Shown here: piece after piece, positions 56,280-64,000 of the stretch
Layout of the letters: each line of letters opens with the position of its first letter
How positions within the stretch are numbered: position 1 is the stretch's first letter
Origin: Stutzerimonas stutzeri SDM-LAC
GTDB taxonomy: Bacteria > Pseudomonadota > Gammaproteobacteria > Pseudomonadales > Pseudomonadaceae
Reading direction: 5' to 3'
DNA: 64,000 nucleotides
Assembly: GCF_000235745.1 (NCBI RefSeq)
Contig: NZ_AGSX01000067.1
Coordinates: 19,509-83,508 of the forward strand
Notes under the pieces: model-generated
What the model was told of the DNA's origin: nothing
Databases searched by the model: none
What the model saw: only the letters and a program-made list of their open reading frames with translations
Program-made: the position numbers and the translations under genes

Positions 56280-57635
56280 ATGAGCGGTCAGGTCATCTTT
56301 ATCGACGACGAAGCAGCGATCCGTCAGGCGGTGCAGCAGTGGCTGGAGCTGTCCGGCTTTAGCGTGCGCACCTGCGCCCGCGCCCACGAAGCGCTGGCTA
56401 TCGTCGACCGGGGTTTTCCCGGCGTGCTGATCAGCGACGTGCGCATGCCAGATCTCGACGGCCTCGGCCTGCTGGAGCGGCTGGTGGCGCTGGACCCGGA
56501 GCTGCCAGTAATCATGGTCACCGGCCATGGCGACGTGCCGATGGCGGTCCAGGCACTGCGCCAGGGTGCCTACGATTTCATCGAGAAGCCCTTCACCCCG
56601 GAACGCCTGCTCGACAGCGTGCGCCGCGCCCAGGACAAGCGCCGGCTGGTCTGCGAAAACCGCCAGCTGCGCGAGCAATTCACCCGCAAGGGCCGCATCG
56701 AGTCGATGCTGTTGGGCGTCTCGCGGGCCATGGAACACCTGCGGCGCCAGGTGCTGGAGCTGGCCGGCACCGATGTCAATGTACTGATCCGCGGCGACAC
56801 CGGCAGCGGCAAGGAACAGGTTGCACGCTGCCTGCATGACTTCAGCCCGCGCGCGCGCAACCCCTTTGTCGCGCTGAATTGCGCGGCCATCCCCGAGACC
56901 ATCTTCGAAAGCGAGCTGTTTGGCCACGAGAGCGGCGCCTTCACCGGCGCGCAGGGTAAACGCATCGGCCGCATCGAGCATGCCCACGGCGGCACGCTGT
57001 TCCTCGACGAGATCGAAAGCATGCCGCTGGCCCAGCAGGTCAAGCTACTGCGCGTGCTGCAGGAAAAGACCCTTGAACGTCTGGGTTCGAACCGCAGCAT
57101 CGAGGTCGACCTGCGGGTGATCAGCGCGGCCAAACCGGACCTGCTGGAAGAAGTGCGTGGCGGGCGTTTTCGCGAAGACCTGCTGTACCGCCTGAATGTC
57201 GCCGAACTGCATATCCCGCCGCTGCGCGACCGTCGCGAAGACATCCCGCTGCTGTTCGATCACTTCGCCACCCAGGCCGCGCAGCGTCATGGCCGCGATC
57301 CGGTCCCGGCCAGCCCGGCCGAACTGGCGCAGCTGCTCAGCCATGATTGGCCCGGCAACGTCCGCGAGCTGATCAACGCCGCCGAACGGCATGCCCTGGG
57401 CCTGACGCCGCCGCCTCCAACCACGGCTCCGACAGCCGTCGCCGGCACGTCACTGGCCGATCAGATGGAAGCCTTCGAAGCCCAGTGCCTGCACAGCGCC
57501 CTGCAACAGCACAAAGGCAACATCAGCGAAGTCATGACGCAACTGCAGCTGCCCCGCCGCACACTCAACGAAAAGATGCAACGCCACGGGCTGAGCCGCA
57601 GCGATTACCTGCCTGCGGGCAGCAGCGACAGCTGA
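56280..57635 (+). CDS. dctD: Sigma-54-dependent response regulator DctD
   Basis: Activates sigma-54 promoters of C4-dicarboxylate transport genes after phosphorylation by DctB. The 451 residues have a receiver domain (phosphorylated Asp53 in ISDVRMPD, Lys103 in EKPF), an AAA+ domain with Walker A GDTGSGKE (172-179), the sigma-54 contact GAFTGA (219-224) and Walker B TLFLDEIE, and a Fis-type helix-turn-helix at the C-terminus. It forms an operon with dctB. The target transport genes dctA or dctPQM are not next to it. Confidence 0.95.
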   Translation: MSGQVIFIDDEAAIRQAVQQWLELSGFSVRTCARAHEALAIVDRGFPGVLISDVRMPDLDGLGLLERLVALDPELPVIMVTGHGDVPMAVQALRQGAYDFIEKPFTPERLLDSVRRAQDKRRLVCENRQLREQFTRKGRIESMLLGVSRAMEHLRRQVLELAGTDVNVLIRGDTGSGKEQVARCLHDFSPRARNPFVALNCAAIPETIFESELFGHESGAFTGAQGKRIGRIEHAHGGTLFLDEIESMPLAQQVKLLRVLQEKTLERLGSNRSIEVDLRVISAAKPDLLEEVRGGRFREDLLYRLNVAELHIPPLRDRREDIPLLFDHFATQAAQRHGRDPVPASPAELAQLLSHDWPGNVRELINAAERHALGLTPPPPTTAPTAVAGTSLADQMEAFEAQCLHSALQQHKGNISEVMTQLQLPRRTLNEKMQRHGLSRSDYLPAGSSDS

Positions 57636-57747
57636 TCCTACCTGCGCCCTGCGTAGCGCATGTGGTGGGAGCGTCGGTACAGGACGATTGCTCCTGGCGA
57701 TACCCGTGAACTCATGGATATCCCTACCACTGCTTCGGGAACCTCGA

Positions 57748-57772
57748 CCTGTAGGAGCGAGCTTGCTCGCGA
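57748..57772. repeat. REP element of the GTAGGAGCGAGCTTGCTCGCGA type
   Basis: A single palindromic unit with GCGAGC and GCTCGC arms (two-base loop), the widespread Pseudomonas REP sequence. A degenerate relative (GTGGGAGCG...GCTCCTGGCG) lies just before it at about 57664-57700. Together they fill the gap between dctD and the convergent sigma-factor gene and may act as a bidirectional terminator. Confidence 0.85.
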
Positions 57773-57778
57773 TCGCTT

Positions 57779-59068
57779 TCACGCCTCGCGCTGCCCGGCA
57801 TCCAGCTCATCGAGGCGCTGCTGCAAGAAGCGCTTTTCCGGCTCCAGTTGCGCCAGGGCTAACGCGGTTCGGTAGGCCGCACGGGCCTCATCCAGGCGAC
57901 CCAGTCGGCGGCAGAAGTCAGCTCGGGCTGAGTGCAGCAGATGGTAATCATGCAGCTCGCCTCGGGCCAACAGCCTGTCGATGGCCGCCAGCCCGACCTC
58001 GGCGCCGTCACGCATTGCCAGGGCCACAGCTCGATTGAGTTCGATGACCGGCGACGGGCTGATACGCAGCAGCAGGTCATAAAGCCCCACGATTTGCGCC
58101 CAATCCGTCTGCGCCGCAGACGCGGCCTCGGCATGCACGGCAACGATGGCGGCTTGCACGGTGTAAGGGCCGAAGCGCCTGGAGGCGAGCGCCCGCTCTA
58201 CCAGCGCGGCGCCTTCAGCGATCTGCGCCTGGCTCCAGCGGCTGCGGTCCTGCTCGTCGAGGCGCACCAGCTTGCCCGCCTCATCGGTCCGCGCGGCGCG
58301 GCGCGAGTCGTGTAGCAGCATCAGCGCCAGCAACCCCATCAGTTCCGGGTCGGGCAACAGCTCCAGCAGCAGGCGACCGAGACGGATCGCCTCGGCGCTG
58401 AGGTCGGCACGGGTTAGCTCACGGCCGCTGGAGGCGGAATAACCTTCGTTGAAGACCAGATAGATCACCCGCAACACGTTATCCAACCGAGCCGGTAGCT
58501 CGTCTCGTGTAGGCACTCGGTAGGGAATGCCCGCCTCGCGGATCTTCTGCTTGGCGCGGACGATGCGTTGGGCAATGGTGCTGGGTGAGGCGAGAAAGGC
58601 GCGGGCGATCTCTTCGGTTTTGAGATCGCAGACCTCGCGCAGCGTCAGCGCCACCTGCGCATCGGCCGGTAACGCCGGATGGCAGCAGGTGAAGATCAGT
58701 CGCAGGCGATCATCTTCGAGGTCTTCGCGCTCCCATTCCGGTTCGTCGCGGCCGTCGAGCTGATCGGCCAACAGGCTCAGCGATGCATCGAAACGCGCCC
58801 GCCGCCGCAGCCCGTCGATGGCCTTGAAGCGACCAGCCGAGACCAGCCAGGCGCGAGGATTGGAAGGCAGACCGTCACGCGGCCACTGCTGCACCGCCGC
58901 GATAAAGGCGTCATGCAGCGCTTCCTCGGCCAGGTCGAAATCACCCAGCAGACGAATCAGCGTCGCCAACACCCGCCGCGATTGAGTGCGATACAGCGTG
59001 TCGATTTCAACCAGCGTCGGCCCATTACCGACACGTTCGGGCGAGCGCGGCATGCCCCGCTCAGGCAT
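57779..59068 (-). CDS. ECF42-type RNA polymerase sigma factor
   Basis: A 429-residue sigma factor with an ECF core (region 2 around TLIRLLGDFDLAEEALHDAFIAAVQQWP; region 4 around LTLREVCDLKTEEIARAFLASPSTIAQRI) and a long C-terminal TPR-like extension (about 180-429). This architecture is ECF42, which has no anti-sigma factor and is linked to DGPF (YciI-like) proteins. Indeed such a gene lies immediately upstream on the same strand with a 3-nt gap. The extension is known to be required for activity in characterised members. Confidence 0.92.
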   Translation of the reverse strand: MPERGMPRSPERVGNGPTLVEIDTLYRTQSRRVLATLIRLLGDFDLAEEALHDAFIAAVQQWPRDGLPSNPRAWLVSAGRFKAIDGLRRRARFDASLSLLADQLDGRDEPEWEREDLEDDRLRLIFTCCHPALPADAQVALTLREVCDLKTEEIARAFLASPSTIAQRIVRAKQKIREAGIPYRVPTRDELPARLDNVLRVIYLVFNEGYSASSGRELTRADLSAEAIRLGRLLLELLPDPELMGLLALMLLHDSRRAARTDEAGKLVRLDEQDRSRWSQAQIAEGAALVERALASRRFGPYTVQAAIVAVHAEAASAAQTDWAQIVGLYDLLLRISPSPVIELNRAVALAMRDGAEVGLAAIDRLLARGELHDYHLLHSARADFCRRLGRLDEARAAYRTALALAQLEPEKRFLQQRLDELDAGQREA

Positions 59069-59071
59069 CGA

Positions 59072-59428
59072 TCAACGATCGGGCAGCTGGCGCAACGGGC
59101 GAACTTCGATGCTGCCCAATTGCGCGGGCGGGATCTTTGCCGCCAGCCGCAGAACCTCATCCAAGTCCTGCGCTTCGATCAGGTAGAAGCCTGCCAGCTG
59201 TTCACGGGTTTCGGCGAACGGGCCGTCGACCACCGAAACCGCACCCTCGCGGACCCGCACGGTTTTGGCGGTACGCACCGACTGCAGCGGCTCGCCGGCG
59301 ATGAACTGGCCGCTTTCCTTCAGCCGTTCACCGTTGGCGATGCATTGCTCGACCAACGCCGCCCACTGCTCGTCGGTCATCGAGTTCACGCGCTGCTCGT
59401 CGCAATAGACCAGGCACAGGTATTTCAT
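59072..59428 (-). CDS. DGPF/YciI-like protein, partner of ECF42
   Basis: A 118-residue YCII-related protein with the DGPF motif in VVDGPFAETREQLAGFYLIEA and the typical start MKYLCLVYCDE. Such proteins are the main known targets of ECF42 factors; their biochemical role is not settled. It sits directly upstream of the sigma-factor gene with a three-base gap, so the two are co-transcribed. Cytoplasmic, alpha/beta ferredoxin-like fold expected. Confidence 0.93.
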   Translation of the reverse strand: MKYLCLVYCDEQRVNSMTDEQWAALVEQCIANGERLKESGQFIAGEPLQSVRTAKTVRVREGAVSVVDGPFAETREQLAGFYLIEAQDLDEVLRLAAKIPPAQLGSIEVRPLRQLPDR

Positions 59429-59491
59429 TTCGTTCTCCGGTAGCGCCCGCCGGCTGCCGTGCTGACAGTGACGACGGGACGAAGGGGCCGA

Positions 59492-59959
59492 TCAACTGAC
59501 TCTGCCAACCTGTGGTTCGGGTTCGATACCGAAGTTGACTTGCCCGCTCGCCATGTCGAATGGCATCGAAAAATGCTCATGGACGACCTTCCAGTCGCCA
59601 TCCTGCCGGCGCCAGCAGCGGCTGCCGCGCATCCATCCGGACTGCATTTCGCCTTTTTCATCGGTGCCGCCGCAATGGCTCAGAAAATGACTATAGGCCA
59701 GGTCCCCGCTGACGTTGATTTCAAGCTCGCTGATTTCGAAATAGCCCTCGCCCTGGCAAAAATCAAAGCAGCTCTGCCAGTGCTGGCGATACGCGTCGGC
59801 GCCCTTGAATTGCAGCGGACCGACCGCATCGAAGGCCCGTACGTCTGCGGCGTACTGCGCCATGATGGTGTTCAGGTCCTTGCGTACAGTGGCCTTTTCG
59901 AAGGTTTCGGTGAGTTGGCGAATCCGGGTTTCGTCCTGCGTTTGGGTGACGGTGTTCAT
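59492..59959 (-). CDS. SnoaL-like (NTF2-fold) protein
   Basis: A 155-residue protein with the SnoaL/NTF2 fold: ETFEKATVRKDLNTIMAQYAADVRAFDAVGPLQ in the helical N-terminal part and WRRQDGDWKVVHEHFSMPFD in the final sheet. The ATG chosen has AGAGGA seven bases upstream; an earlier start adds 30 Arg-rich codons not typical of the family. It lies between two DGPF genes in the ECF42 unit, an arrangement common in such loci. It could be an enzyme or a binding protein; no catalytic residues can be assigned. Confidence 0.88.
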   Translation of the reverse strand: MNTVTQTQDETRIRQLTETFEKATVRKDLNTIMAQYAADVRAFDAVGPLQFKGADAYRQHWQSCFDFCQGEGYFEISELEINVSGDLAYSHFLSHCGGTDEKGEMQSGWMRGSRCWRRQDGDWKVVHEHFSMPFDMASGQVNFGIEPEPQVGRVS

Positions 59960-60008
59960 GGTGGCGTCCTCTTGGTTGATGTTACGGGCGGATCGCAATC
60001 GCTCAGCC

Positions 60009-60365
60009 TCACGGCGGCGCGCGTGAGCGGAGCGCACGTACTTCGACACAGCCCAGCCGTGCTCCTGGCAGGCGTGAGGCCAGGCGGATCGCGTCGTTGA
60101 GGTCCGGGGTTTCGAACAGATAGATGGCAGCAGGCTGCTCCGAGCTGTCGCGCACCGGCCCGTCGCGCAGGAGCAGGTGATCGCCCTGCCGGCGCAGGGT
60201 GGTCGTGCTCAATACCGGCTGCATCGCTTCGCCAACGATCAACTCGCCGCTGCGTCGCAGCAGCGCGTGGTACTCACAGCACTCGGCATTGAGCGCGGCG
60301 TGGGCGCTTGGCGAGAGTGCGGCCACGGCGTCTTCGTTCAGGTAGACCAGGCAGAGATAGCGCAT
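60009..60365 (-). CDS. Second DGPF/YciI-like protein
   Basis: A 118-residue YCII-related protein beginning MRYLCLVYLNEDAVAAL, with DGPVRDSSEQPAAIYLFET in place of a strict DGPF. The Phe of DGPF is replaced by Val, so this copy has diverged from the first one. A GTG one codon upstream is an alternative start. It is the promoter-proximal gene of the four-gene ECF42 unit, and its own upstream region would be the place to look for the sigma-factor target promoter. Confidence 0.88.
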   Translation of the reverse strand: MRYLCLVYLNEDAVAALSPSAHAALNAECCEYHALLRRSGELIVGEAMQPVLSTTTLRRQGDHLLLRDGPVRDSSEQPAAIYLFETPDLNDAIRLASRLPGARLGCVEVRALRSRAPP

Positions 60366-60506
60366 CACGGAAGCCCCAGGGCGTTAGCTGTTTATCTCTG
60401 GTCGAAGGGCGTTGAGAGAAATCGACACCGCTGAGAAAACTTTTTCCGCTTCAGCGCTCCAATTCAGATCAGGGGCGCACGCCCCATCGACATGACGGAG
60501 CAGCCC

Positions 60507-61700
60507 ATGCGCAGTTCATTGCGCGGCCTACTGCGGCGGCAACGCCTCGGCATTGCCGCCGCCCTCTTGGCATTCAGCACCTCGGGAGTAGCAGCACCCA
60601 TGTATCAAGTTCTGGTTGGTAGCTACACCAGCGAAGGTAACAGCGAAGGGATTTACCGCATGCAGTTCGATGCCGAAAGCGGCCAGATCGAAGCGCAACC
60701 GCTGCAGGTCGTGCGGACTGACAATCCGTCCTGGTTGACCCTGGACCTGAAACGCAACCGACTCTATGCGGTGAACGAGAATGGACCGGGGCAGCCGGAT
60801 CCGGTGGGCCGGGTCAGCGCCTTCATCATGGCCCCGGCCAGCAATAAGCTGTCGCCACTGGAACAGCAGATCACCCTCGGCGACGAGCCCACGCATCTGA
60901 GCCAGAGCCGCGACGGGCGCTATCTGTTCGTCTCCAACTACGGCTCGCGAGCAAATCCGGGTGGCAGCCTCGCGGTGATGCCGCTGGCCAAGGACGGAAC
61001 CCTGTTACCGGTCACTCAGATCGCCACGCACAAGGCCAGCGAAGTGCACCCGAAGCGCCAGCAATCGCCTCATGTGCACTCGGCGGTGATGTCGCCCGAT
61101 GGCAAGACGTTGTTCGTCAGCGATCTGGGCGCCGACAAGATTTTCGTCTATCGCTACGACCCGACCAACGCCGAGCGCCCGTTGTCTCCCGCCGAGCCAG
61201 ACTTTATCAGCCTGCCGGACGGCAGCGGCCCGCGTCATCTGGTGTTCAGCCCGGATGGCAGCCAGGCCTACGCGACGCTGGAACTGAGCGCGCAGGTGGC
61301 GCGCTTCGATCATGTCGACGGAACCCTGGTGCAGCGCCAGCTGGTGGATCTGGCGGCGGGCGGCGACGTCAGTCAGCATTCGCCGGGCGCCATCCACCCA
61401 TCGCCCGATGGCCGCTTTCTCTACGTCAGTGACCGCGCCGAGAAGAACCGCATCATGGTCTACGCCATCGAGGAGAACGACACCCTGCGCGAGATCCAGC
61501 AGCGCGACAGTGAGGGTCGCGAGCCGCGGGAATTCGCCATCGACCCAAGCGGCCAGTTCATGATCATCGCCAATCAGAAGAGTGATGCGCTGGTGGTACT
61601 GGCGCGCGACCCCGACAGCGGCAAGCTGGGCGATACCGTGCAGACGCTACCGATGGGACGACCTTCGGATGTGAAATTTATCGATCGCACCGGGCCGTAA
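60507..61700 (+). CDS. Secreted lactonase-family beta-propeller protein
   Basis: A 397-residue seven-bladed propeller of the lactonase (YbhE) family. The start MRSSLRG has GGAG six bases upstream and gives a signal peptide ending near SGVAA/P, so the protein should be exported. Blades are marked by repeated patterns such as YQVLVGSYTSEGNSEGIYRM, SRDGRYLFVSNYGS, SPDGKTLFVSDLGADKIFVY and SPDGRFLYVSDRAEKNRIMVY. YbhE itself is cytoplasmic 6-phosphogluconolactonase; a periplasmic member cannot serve zwf, so the substrate is unknown. Confidence 0.88.
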   Translation: MRSSLRGLLRRQRLGIAAALLAFSTSGVAAPMYQVLVGSYTSEGNSEGIYRMQFDAESGQIEAQPLQVVRTDNPSWLTLDLKRNRLYAVNENGPGQPDPVGRVSAFIMAPASNKLSPLEQQITLGDEPTHLSQSRDGRYLFVSNYGSRANPGGSLAVMPLAKDGTLLPVTQIATHKASEVHPKRQQSPHVHSAVMSPDGKTLFVSDLGADKIFVYRYDPTNAERPLSPAEPDFISLPDGSGPRHLVFSPDGSQAYATLELSAQVARFDHVDGTLVQRQLVDLAAGGDVSQHSPGAIHPSPDGRFLYVSDRAEKNRIMVYAIEENDTLREIQQRDSEGREPREFAIDPSGQFMIIANQKSDALVVLARDPDSGKLGDTVQTLPMGRPSDVKFIDRTGP

Positions 61701-61725
61701 GCAAGGCGGGCCCGGCAGGGATCGA

Positions 61726-62757
61726 TCAGGAGAGCAGACTGACCACCGCGAAGCGGCTGATGGTCGCCTGGGCCACGACGGTCTGGGTGACCGCCGCGTA
61801 GCTGGAAGGGCTGCGCTGCATCAGGTTGAACACCGAGCGGGAGAAGTCCATCGCCCACTGCTTTTCGTCGGCGTGGGCCTGGCGGGCGAGAAACTCGCGG
61901 ATCTCCTGCTGCCGATTGCTCAGTTGCTCGCGCAGCGCGGTGACCTTGTCGAGCCCGGCCACCACCGAATCGAGCAGACGGCGCAGCTCGCGGAAGGAAT
62001 CGAGCTGCAGCTCTTCGGGGAAGCTCAGCAGCTGCTCGTCCTCGCTCTGCACGCGGACGTATCGGCCTTTGTCGAACAGCTTGCCTTCGCCCTGCACCGC
62101 CAGCTGGTCCTTGAGCTTCTGCCAGTCACCTTCGCGGGCGGAGAATTTCAGCTCGCCGTGCTGATCCAGCTCGGCGCGAATCCCGGCCTGGCCGAGGCTG
62201 CCGTTGAAGCGGCGCAAGATCTGCTCGTCGCTCATCTCGTCATCGAGCACCACGGCCACCGGTTCGGCCAGTTGCCGACCGCCACTGAACAGCAGCGTCT
62301 CGCGGCCTGACTGGCGAATCTTTTCCAGCGACTCCAGCCCCTGCAGGCTGAAACGGCTGCGTACCGGTTCGGTCAGGCGCAGTTTGAGATTGGCGTCCAG
62401 GGAATTGCCGGAGCGTTTGCTGCGTTCCTTGAGCAACTCGCCAACCTGCTGCACGGTCTGGCGGATGCTTTCCTCGCCGTTTGGCTGCGGCGAGCTGATC
62501 TGGCGGCTCAGATTCAGTTTGAGTTGCGACAGGCGTGTCTGCAGATCGCCCAGGTAGCTGTCGGCGGACTGCATCGAAGACAGCTGCTGATTGAGCTGCA
62601 GGCTGAAGCTGGTGTTCTTGCTGGGCGTCGTCTCGGTGTGCGGCATTTCGGCCGGCGCACCGGTCCGCAGCGGCGCAGGCGCATCCCGCAACAGCGCCTC
62701 ACGGCGCTCCTGTGGGTTGATTGCGGAAACAGCGGGGAGCTGCTTGCCAATCTTCAT
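61726..62757 (-). CDS. Unrecognised protein of the flagellar cluster
   Basis: A 343-residue protein I do not recognise. It lies 14 nt after flgL on the same strand. The N-terminal 130 residues are rich in Gln/Ser/Leu heptads. A middle section (DDEMSDEQILRRFNGSLGQAGIRAELDQHGELKFSA) resembles the flagellin 'hook IN' motif found in hook-associated proteins. The C-terminus is helical and hydrophobic (SSYAAVTQTVVAQATISRFAVVSLL). A role as a hook- or cap-associated factor, or as part of the secondary flagellar export set, is inferred from context. Confidence 0.7.
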   Translation of the reverse strand: MKIGKQLPAVSAINPQERREALLRDAPAPLRTGAPAEMPHTETTPSKNTSFSLQLNQQLSSMQSADSYLGDLQTRLSQLKLNLSRQISSPQPNGEESIRQTVQQVGELLKERSKRSGNSLDANLKLRLTEPVRSRFSLQGLESLEKIRQSGRETLLFSGGRQLAEPVAVVLDDEMSDEQILRRFNGSLGQAGIRAELDQHGELKFSAREGDWQKLKDQLAVQGEGKLFDKGRYVRVQSEDEQLLSFPEELQLDSFRELRRLLDSVVAGLDKVTALREQLSNRQQEIREFLARQAHADEKQWAMDFSRSVFNLMQRSPSSYAAVTQTVVAQATISRFAVVSLLS

Positions 62758-62771
62758 TCACGCTACCTCGG

Positions 62772-63686
62772 TCAGAGCATGCCGAACAGCGACAGCCCGT
62801 TGATCTTCAAATAGGTTTTCTGCGTCGCCTGCAACGACAGCTGATAGTTGTTCAGGTCGATGCTGGCGGTGGCGTAATCGAGTTGCGACAGCTCGCCATC
62901 GATCTTCTGGTTCACCAGCGAGACGTCCTCGTTGCTGCTCGACAACAGTGTCAGGGTGTTCTGCCGTCCGCCCAGTTCCGAGACCGCACCGAGCAGGTCG
63001 CCATGGGTCGCGTCGAGGCTGTTCAGCGTAGCGCTGATCGAAGCCTGTACTGCCGGATCGTTGGCATCCAGTGCCGGGTCGGCGAGCATTTTGACCAGCG
63101 CGTTGAGGTCGTTGAGCATGCCGACGCCGCCACCGAACACCTGCGCAGCGGTCACATTCTCCTCGACCAGCACGCCATTGGCGACTGCCGCCTGGCGGTA
63201 TTGATCGTTGCCGGTCAGTTGGTAGCTCTGGGTGGCCGCGTCGAAGGTAATTGCCGGCCGATCGCTAAGGGTGCCGGAGAACAGATAACGACCCTCTTCG
63301 TCGCGCACGTTGGCGAAGCTGAGAATGGTCCTTTCCAGATTGCCCATTTCGTTGGCGATGGCGGCCAGGTCTTCACTGGTGTTGCTGCCGTTGGCGGCCC
63401 ACAGCAGCAGGTCGCGCACGTTGAGCATGGTGTCCGACGCCGCCTTGAGGTTGGCTTCCTGCTTGGACAGGTTACCGGACACGTTGGCGATGTTGGTGCG
63501 GTACTGGGTTAGCGTCGCTTCCTCGCGCTGGATGCGCAGCACGCGCACGGCAGAGATCGGGTCATCCGAGGGCAGCAGCATGCGCTCGCCGGTGGCCATC
63601 TGCTGCATCAGCTTGCCGAGCTTCTCGGAGCTGGTGTTCATCGAGCCGTGCATCATGGCGGTGATCTGGGCGTTGGAGATGCGCAT
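62772..63686 (-). CDS. flgL: Flagellar hook-associated protein FlgL (short type)
   Basis: HAP3 joins the hook to the filament. The 304-residue protein has the conserved N-terminal flagellin-like helix (MRISNAQITAMMHGSM; LMQQMATGERMLLPSDDPISAVRVLRI) and C-terminal helix (YATASIDLNNYQLSLQATQKTYLKINGLSLFGML). It is shorter than the roughly 400-residue FlgL of the polar flagellum of pseudomonads, which suggests a secondary or lateral-type system. It follows flgK on the same strand. Confidence 0.9.
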   Translation of the reverse strand: MRISNAQITAMMHGSMNTSSEKLGKLMQQMATGERMLLPSDDPISAVRVLRIQREEATLTQYRTNIANVSGNLSKQEANLKAASDTMLNVRDLLLWAANGSNTSEDLAAIANEMGNLERTILSFANVRDEEGRYLFSGTLSDRPAITFDAATQSYQLTGNDQYRQAAVANGVLVEENVTAAQVFGGGVGMLNDLNALVKMLADPALDANDPAVQASISATLNSLDATHGDLLGAVSELGGRQNTLTLLSSSNEDVSLVNQKIDGELSQLDYATASIDLNNYQLSLQATQKTYLKINGLSLFGML

Positions 63687-63724
63687 GGTGTCTTTACTCG
63701 TCAGTCGAATCGGCTCGCGCCGGC

Positions 63725-64000
63725 TCAGAACATCGCCAGTACGGCGTTGAACAGATCGTTGGAAGTGCTGATGACTTTCATGTTGGCCTGGTAGGCCTGC
63801 TCGTAAGCCATGAGGTTGACGGCCTCCTCGTCCAGGTTGACCGCGCTGACGCTGTCGCGCTGGGCCTGAGCCTGTTCGGCCACCGTGGTCGCGGCGCGCA
63901 GATCCGCCTGATTCTGCCGGCTGGCGCTGGCGACGCGGCCCACCAGGCCGGCGTAGGCGTCGTTGAGCGGTACAGTGTTGCCGGCAACCGTGACACCCGC
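63725..64000 (-). CDS. flgK: Flagellar hook-associated protein FlgK, C-terminal part
   Basis: HAP1, the first hook-filament junction protein. Only the last 91 codons are in the window; the frame runs off the end. The visible sequence contains LNDAYAGLVGRVASASRQN, then the conserved C-terminal helix (VSAVNLDEEAVNLMAYEQAYQANMKVISTSNDLF), which is diagnostic for FlgK. It precedes flgL by 38 nt, the usual flgKL order. Confidence 0.92.
   Translation of the reverse strand, partial: AGVTVAGNTVPLNDAYAGLVGRVASASRQNQADLRAATTVAEQAQAQRDSVSAVNLDEEAVNLMAYEQAYQANMKVISTSNDLFNAVLAMF

Overview
The window is GC-rich gammaproteobacterial chromosome. The best fit is the Pseudomonas stutzeri (Stutzerimonas) group. 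Reasons: Pseudomonas-type HexR/zwf control, a two-subunit pyruvate carboxylase, an ectoine/hydroxyectoine operon with its own aspartokinase, selA-selB-selC, Pseudomonas-like REP palindromes and DctB/DctD. The assignment rests on gene content and protein resemblance judged by eye, not on a database search.

Layout. 0-9.5 kb: housekeeping genes (partial rsmE, dtd, pip, lipoproteins, blc, fbp, glgP, a YkgJ-type protein, a thioesterase). 9.7-15.8 kb: a periplasmic binding protein, beta-carbonic anhydrase, glutaminase and pycAB. 16-22 kb: a minus-strand SUF iron-sulfur operon, sufB-C-D-S-T-E, without sufA or iscR. 22.5-26.3 kb: a LysR regulator, then divergent hexR and zwf around a perfect HexR-like palindrome. 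27-31.8 kb: ectA-B-C-D-ask for ectoine and hydroxyectoine, with a terminator-like hairpin between ectD and ask. 31.8-42.9 kb: CtaG/DUF2243 membrane proteins, a U32 family protein, a REP cluster, a large PAS-GGDEF-EAL protein, uvrD, a TRAP binding lipoprotein, a decayed lipoprotein gene and a Tim44-like protein. 43-46.5 kb: selA, selB and tRNA-Sec.

The accessory region is a roughly 3 kb island at the 3' end of tRNA-Sec, bounded by a 25-bp direct repeat (46522-46546 and 49562-49586). It holds a frameshifted small membrane protein, a truncated tyrosine integrase, a small phage-type regulator whose C-terminus runs through a CCAGC pentanucleotide repeat, and an AT-rich three-gene operon with 1- and 4-nt overlaps. 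That operon encodes a STAS-like/GHKL ATPase fusion, a DUF4325-like STAS protein and a single-pass membrane protein. It resembles an RsbW/RsbV partner switch placed beside a membrane component and is the best candidate here for an undescribed system. A defence role is plausible from context only.

49.8-64 kb: an LprI-like protein, a cyclopropane synthase family enzyme, a universal stress protein with a SulP transporter, dctB-dctD, an ECF42-type sigma factor with two DGPF (YciI-like) proteins and a SnoaL-like protein, a secreted lactonase, and the end of a flagellar cluster (flgK-flgL plus an unrecognised 343-residue protein) whose short FlgL looks like that of a secondary flagellar system.
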